Source: Candidatus Hecatellales archaeon ex4484_218 (lineage in GTDB: Archaea; Thermoproteota; Bathyarchaeia; Hecatellales; Hecatellaceae). From it: DNA of 8,862 nucleotides. The first letter of the stretch is position 1. Every line of letters starts with the position of its first letter. The notes beneath the pieces are model-generated. The model had not been told where the DNA came from. It saw only the letters and a program-made list of their open reading frames with translations, and searched no databases. The stretch is taken from assembly GCA_002254975.1 (NCBI GenBank), contig NJEB01000042.1:1-8862 (forward strand). Direction: 5' to 3'. A program made the translations under genes and the position numbers. Positions 5,631-8,862 of this stretch are shown one piece after another.

Positions 5631-7211
5631 TTGGATTTAGAAAAAGAAAAACCTTCTGGAAATGTGGAGTATAAGTTAAGATTAACTAGTTTTGATGCTA
5701 AAAGATTGGATGAAATTGCAACCCAACTTAAGTATAGAATTGAGGAAGGTTTAGGTGAAGCTATTTATGAAATTGGTGTAATGGATGATGGAAAAATTGT
5801 TGGATTAAGTGAAGAAGACCTTCAAAAATCCCTTAAAAATTTGGAGGCTGCAGCCAGTAAAATTGGGGCTAAGGTTACAGTTATTCGTGAAGTTGATGGA
5901 AGAATGGGTAAAGCTTTGGAGGTTCTGGTTAGAAAAACTAAGGAATCCAGTAGTTTTCCCATTTGGCTTTATATTCCAGTTTTAGGGAATGTTGATTCTG
6001 GAAAATCAAGTTTGGTAGGAGTTTTAACAACAGGAATGATGGATGATGGTAGAGGAAGTGCAATGGCTAGGGTTGCAAGATATCTTCATGAGGTTAAAAT
6101 GCGTAGAACATCATCCATTTCCTGTCATCCTTTAGGTTTTGATGAGTCTGGGAAAATTGTAAACCATAATTTATCCTCACCCTTAGATGAGGCTGAAATT
6201 TTTTTAAACTCCAGTAAAATTGTGGATTTTGTTGATTTAGGTGGTCATGAAAGATATTTTAAAACAACCCTTAAAGGTATTGTAGGTCACCATCCAGACT
6301 ACTGTATTATTACAGTTTCAGCAAATGATGGAATTAAACCTATGACAATAGAACATTTAAAGGTTGTTGTTGGATTAAAACTTCCCATGATTTTTGTTAT
6401 AACTAAAATAGATTTAGCACCCCATAAAGTTTCAAAAATTGTTAGAGATGTTCAAAGCCTAGTTAAACTTCCAAAAATAAATTCCATCCCATTTCTTATA
6501 AAAACTATGGATGATGCAATTGTAGCCTCTAAAGTTATGCCAACAGGTAGAGTAACACCCATATTTACAGTTTCAAATGTGACAGGTGAAGGTTTAAACC
6601 TACTACAAACATTTTTAAATCTTTTACCTCAAAGAACCCGGTGGAATGAACAGGTAAACAAACCTTTACTTATGTATATTGATGACATTTTTAATGTGAG
6701 AGGGGTTGGACCTGTAGTTTCAGGTTTAATTCAGCAAGGTTTGGTTGCTGAAAATGATTATGTTTTACTTGGCCCATTTAAAGATGGAAGTTTTAGGAAT
6801 GTTCGTGTTAAATCTATTCATATTAACAGAACATTTGTTGAAAGAGCTGTTGCTGGAAATGATGCATGTTTAGCTTTATCTGGTGTAAGTTTTGAGGAGC
6901 TTAGAAAAGGTATGGCTGTTATGGGTGTAGATTCAAAACCTAAAGCAGTTACAAGTTTTGAGGCTGAAGTATTTATTTTACATCATCCAACAACCATTAG
7001 AGAAGGATATCAAGCTGTAGTTCATGCTCAAACAATAAGACAAGCTGTAGAGTTTACGGAAATTCATGGTAAAAAAGTTTTACGTACAGGTGATTATGGG
7101 AAGGTTAGATTAACCTTCATGTATTATCCTGAATTTTTGGTTGAAGAACAAAATTTTGTTTTTAGGGAGGCTAATGCTAAAGGTATTGGTGTTGTAAGAA
7201 AAACCTTATAA
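5631..7211 (+). CDS. GTPBP1/GTPBP2-like translational GTPase
   Basis: This 526-residue protein starts at TTG 5631 (GGTG at 5617-5620 upstream). The N-terminal domain GNVEYKLRL, TQLKYRIEEGLGEAIYEIGV (about 10-50) is the distinctive pre-domain of the eukaryotic GTPBP1/GTPBP2 family. The G domain is complete: G1 GNVDSGKS (119-126), G2 Thr near 160 (RRTSS), G3 D202-LGGH206 with the catalytic-type His, G4 TKID (258-261) and G5 SNVTGEG (315-321). Two EF1A-like beta-barrel domains follow, with GVGPVVSG, VKSIH, EAEVFILHHPTTI and the final LVEEQNFVFRE block. Human GTPBP1 can bring aminoacyl-tRNA to ribosomes and stimulates exosomal mRNA decay; GTPBP2 binds pelota. The archaeal role is not established to my knowledge. 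It lies alone between a terminator and psmA (60 nt downstream). It appears intact and catalytically competent. Confidence 0.92.
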   Translation: MDLEKEKPSGNVEYKLRLTSFDAKRLDEIATQLKYRIEEGLGEAIYEIGVMDDGKIVGLSEEDLQKSLKNLEAAASKIGAKVTVIREVDGRMGKALEVLVRKTKESSSFPIWLYIPVLGNVDSGKSSLVGVLTTGMMDDGRGSAMARVARYLHEVKMRRTSSISCHPLGFDESGKIVNHNLSSPLDEAEIFLNSSKIVDFVDLGGHERYFKTTLKGIVGHHPDYCIITVSANDGIKPMTIEHLKVVVGLKLPMIFVITKIDLAPHKVSKIVRDVQSLVKLPKINSIPFLIKTMDDAIVASKVMPTGRVTPIFTVSNVTGEGLNLLQTFLNLLPQRTRWNEQVNKPLLMYIDDIFNVRGVGPVVSGLIQQGLVAENDYVLLGPFKDGSFRNVRVKSIHINRTFVERAVAGNDACLALSGVSFEELRKGMAVMGVDSKPKAVTSFEAEVFILHHPTTIREGYQAVVHAQTIRQAVEFTEIHGKKVLRTGDYGKVRLTFMYYPEFLVEEQNFVFREANAKGIGVVRKTL

Positions 7212-7227
7212 AGAATAAAATTTAGCA

Positions 7228-7235
7228 CTTAAATA
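7228..7235 (+). promoter_or_regulatory. Candidate TATA box for the psmA-SBDS operon, with inverted repeat at the start site
   Basis: CTTAAATA (7229-7236, within one base) is placed so that transcription would begin near 7258-7260, giving about a 12-nt leader that carries AGGTG (7260-7264) before ATG 7272. The perfect inverted repeat AACAA-TTA-TTGTT (7247-7259) covers the predicted transcription start and could be a repressor site. Inferred from spacing. Confidence 0.4.
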
Positions 7236-7271
7236 CAGCCATCAACAACAATTATTGTTAGGTGTATTAGG

Positions 7272-8018
7272 ATGGGGTTTGCTCCGCCAGGAGCTTATGA
7301 CAGAGCAATAACAGTATTTTCACCGGATGGTAGAATCTTCCAAGTAGAATATGCATTTGAACCAGTAAGAAAAGGCACAACAGCTATTGGAATTGCATGT
7401 TCAGGTGGGGTTGTTTTAGCTGTTGAAGAAAAACCTTTTTCCATTCTTCAGGATACAAATGTAGCCTTAAAACTTTTCCAGGTGGATGAGCATGTGGGTG
7501 CTGCTGTTGCTGGATTAATGGGGGATGCAAGAATTCTTGTAGACCAAGCAAGAATTTATGCTCAATCAAACAGGTTAACCTATGATGAGCCTATAGATGT
7601 TGAGGTTTTAAGTAAAAGAGTTGGAGATATTGCTCAACTATATACTCAACATGCAGGAGTTAGACCTTTTGGTGCATCCATAATTTTTGCAGGTGTTGAC
7701 CGAACTGGAAGTAAAGTTTTTTTGAGTGAGCCTAGCGGGGCTTATTGGGGATTTAAAGCTGTTGCAATTGGTGCTGGTGCAGATGTTGTAAGACCAATCT
7801 TGGAAAAAGTTTACAGGGAAAATATGAGTTTGGATGAGGCTATTCTTCTTGGATTGTATTGTTTATCTAAGGTTATTGAAGGAAAAATTGAGCCTACAAA
7901 AATTAAGATTGCTATTGTTTCTACGGATGAAAAAAAGTTTAAAATTTTACCTTGGTCTGAAATTGAAAAATATCTTAAACAGTTAGATACGTTTAAAGAT
8001 AAAGTTGAAAAACAATGA
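7272..8018 (+). CDS. psmA: Proteasome alpha subunit
   Basis: This 248-residue protein has the normal length for archaeal alpha subunits, which form the two outer seven-membered rings of the 20S proteasome. These rings gate entry and dock the regulatory ATPase. The alpha-type signature YDRAITVFSPDGRIFQVEYA (9-28) is complete, including the YDR and the tyrosine/aspartate/proline gate residues. K67 (ALKLFQVDEH) corresponds to the pocket lysine that binds the C-terminal HbYX tail of the ATPase in Thermoplasma (Lys66 there). The block RPFGASIIFAGVD and the PSG/AIGAG strand are present. There is no catalytic N-terminal threonine, as expected for an alpha subunit. ATG 7272 has AGGTG seven nucleotides upstream. 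The stop overlaps the SBDS start by 4 nt (ATGA), indicating translational coupling. No beta subunit or PAN gene lies in the window. Confidence 0.97.
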   Translation: MGFAPPGAYDRAITVFSPDGRIFQVEYAFEPVRKGTTAIGIACSGGVVLAVEEKPFSILQDTNVALKLFQVDEHVGAAVAGLMGDARILVDQARIYAQSNRLTYDEPIDVEVLSKRVGDIAQLYTQHAGVRPFGASIIFAGVDRTGSKVFLSEPSGAYWGFKAVAIGAGADVVRPILEKVYRENMSLDEAILLGLYCLSKVIEGKIEPTKIKIAIVSTDEKKFKILPWSEIEKYLKQLDTFKDKVEKQ

Positions 8019-8659
8019 GTCAAAAGTTTACTATAGCTAGACTTATGATTTCTGGTGAAAGATTTGAAATAATGGTTAACCCGGATAAGGCTTTAGATTA
8101 TAAGCTTGGAAAATCTGTTCCTTCCTCCCAAATTTTGGCTTATGAAACAGTTTTTAAGGATGTTAGTAAAGGTGAAAAAGCTTCAGAAGAAAAATTAAGA
8201 AAAATTTTTGGAACAACAGACCCATTAAAAATAGCTAAAATAATTTTGGATAAGGGTGAGCTTCAATTAACAACTGAGCAAAGAAGAAAACTTATAGAGG
8301 ATAAAAGAAAACAAATAATTTCTTTTATTTCTAAACATTGTTCAGACCCTAGAACAGGGTTACCTCATCCACCCTTAAGAATTGAGCAAGCATTAGCTCA
8401 AGCAAGAGTTTCCATTGACCCGTTTAAAGATGCTGAGGAACAAGCTAAAGAGGTTATTCAAGCTTTACGTCCAATTCTCCCCCTAAAAATGGAGGCTGTC
8501 TCAATTGAGGTTAAAATTCCACCTCAATATGCACCAGCTAGTTATGGTGTTTTAAAATCTTTTGGAGCAATAAAAAAAGAACAATGGCTTTCTGATGGAA
8601 GTCTTATGGCTGTTATTGAGGTTCCAGCTGGACTTCAACTGTTCAAAGTAGGATTTTAA
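8015..8659 (+). CDS. Ribosome maturation protein SBDS/Sdo1, C-terminus disrupted by a short deletion
   Basis: This 214-residue product is about 20 residues shorter than usual archaeal SBDS (about 230-235). In eukaryotes the protein releases eIF6 from the new 60S subunit together with an EF2-like GTPase; archaea carry aIF6 and a similar role is assumed. The N-terminal FYSH domain (about 1-90), the helical domain with CSDPRTGLPHPPLRIEQAL and the ferredoxin-like third domain (about 160-208) are clear. After VPAGLQ (residue 208) the frame gives LFKVGF and stops. The overlapping frame at 8638-8664 reads TVQSRILR-stop, which resembles the normal C-terminal tail. About 15 residues appear to be missing at 8636-8641 with a change of frame. 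The body is intact, so partial function is possible. Its ATG overlaps the psmA stop, the classical superoperon arrangement. Confidence 0.93.
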   Translation: MSQKFTIARLMISGERFEIMVNPDKALDYKLGKSVPSSQILAYETVFKDVSKGEKASEEKLRKIFGTTDPLKIAKIILDKGELQLTTEQRRKLIEDKRKQIISFISKHCSDPRTGLPHPPLRIEQALAQARVSIDPFKDAEEQAKEVIQALRPILPLKMEAVSIEVKIPPQYAPASYGVLKSFGAIKKEQWLSDGSLMAVIEVPAGLQLFKVGF

Positions 8660-8667
8660 GGTAGGAA

Positions 8668-8685
8668 AGGCTTATCCTAAAGCCT
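8668..8685 (+). other. Hairpin between SBDS and rrp4
   Basis: AGGCTT and AAGCCT form a perfect 6-bp inverted repeat around a 6-nt loop. No T-tract follows; a TATA-like sequence overlaps its right side. It could be an operator, a weak attenuator or chance. Confidence 0.3.
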
Positions 8686-8692
8686 AATATAC
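8685..8692 (+). promoter_or_regulatory. Candidate internal promoter of rrp4
   Basis: TAATATAC is centred about 27 nt before ATG 8716, the spacing expected for a leaderless archaeal transcript. No Shine-Dalgarno sequence is visible in the 25 nt before the ATG, which agrees with a leaderless start. Confidence 0.4.
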
Positions 8693-8715
8693 TTCAAGCT
8701 TTAACCAACCATAAT

Positions 8716-8862
8716 ATGAAGATGGTTGAAAAAAGACAGCTTGTAGTTCCTGGAGATTTACTTGCTGAAGGGGATTATGTAGCTGGTGAAAACACCTACA
8801 AAGAGGGAAATAGAATATATTCTCAAAAAATTGGGTTAGTTGATTTTGATGACAAAAAAATT
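8716..8862 (+). CDS. rrp4: Exosome RNA-binding subunit Rrp4, N-terminal part (cut by the right edge)
   Basis: Forty-nine codons are present, starting MKMVEKRQLVVPGDLLAEGDY and continuing GENTYKEGNRIYSQKIGLVD. VVPGD-LLAEGD followed by a G-x-x-T-Y-x-E/D-G-N-x-I-Y-S block is the N-terminal domain of archaeal Rrp4. Rrp4 caps the Rrp41/Rrp42 hexamer of the archaeal exosome and, through S1 and KH domains (outside the window), feeds RNA into the phosphorolytic chamber. ATG 8716 gives the expected start; ATG 8722 is a less likely alternative. It follows SBDS by 56 nt in the conserved psmA-SBDS-rrp4 order, so rrp41 and rrp42 are expected just beyond the edge. Confidence 0.93.
   Translation, partial: MKMVEKRQLVVPGDLLAEGDYVAGENTYKEGNRIYSQKIGLVDFDDKKI

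Noticed and set aside
1..8862. CRISPR arrays, insertion sequences, tRNA or rRNA genes
   Set aside because: No regularly spaced repeats, transposase-like frames with terminal repeats or tRNA/rRNA-like sequences were seen on reading through the window.

Overview
The window is AT-rich chromosomal DNA from an archaeon. The evidence is a set of archaeal information-processing genes: family B DNA polymerase (N-terminus), pelota, the proteasome alpha subunit, SBDS and the exosome subunit Rrp4. TTG starts are frequent (5 of 11 genes), several of them set by a good Shine-Dalgarno sequence. The gene set and the polymerase N-terminus suggest the TACK/Thermoproteota side, possibly a Bathyarchaeia-like lineage. 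That placement is a guess from resemblance, not from a tree.

Layout. Positions 1-919 read leftward: a RimI-type GNAT acetyltransferase, then the 5' part of polB running off the left edge. A 94-nt divergent promoter region (920-1013) follows. The rest reads rightward. The first block is pelota (1014-2093), a broken cutA (2107-2294), a broken M50/site-2-type membrane protease with a PDZ domain (2302-3301), a TtuA/NcsA-family tRNA thiolation enzyme (3389-4327) and an acyl-CoA dehydrogenase-like flavoprotein (4364-5521). It ends at a hairpin plus T-tract resembling an intrinsic terminator. The second block is a GTPBP1/GTPBP2-like translational GTPase (5631-7211), then the start of the classical archaeal proteasome/exosome superoperon: psmA (7272-8018), SBDS (8015-8659) and the first 49 codons of rrp4 (8716 to the right edge).

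How the genes fit together. The core theme is translation quality control and turnover: ribosome rescue (pelota), a GTPase whose eukaryotic relatives are linked to pelota and the exosome, ribosome maturation (SBDS), protein degradation (PsmA), RNA degradation (Rrp4) and tRNA thiolation. I consider this neighbourhood the best candidate for an under-described functional system here; the link is inferred from gene proximity and family knowledge.

The strongest sequence anomaly is that three genes (cutA, the M50 protease and SBDS) each appear to have lost an internal segment. In each case both flanks of the family pattern are recognisable, but they are joined out of frame. The losses may be real deletions or a shared assembly artefact; the sequence alone cannot decide. 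The acyl-CoA dehydrogenase is full length but has alanine where the family's usual catalytic glutamate sits. No tRNA or rRNA gene, CRISPR array or insertion sequence was seen.
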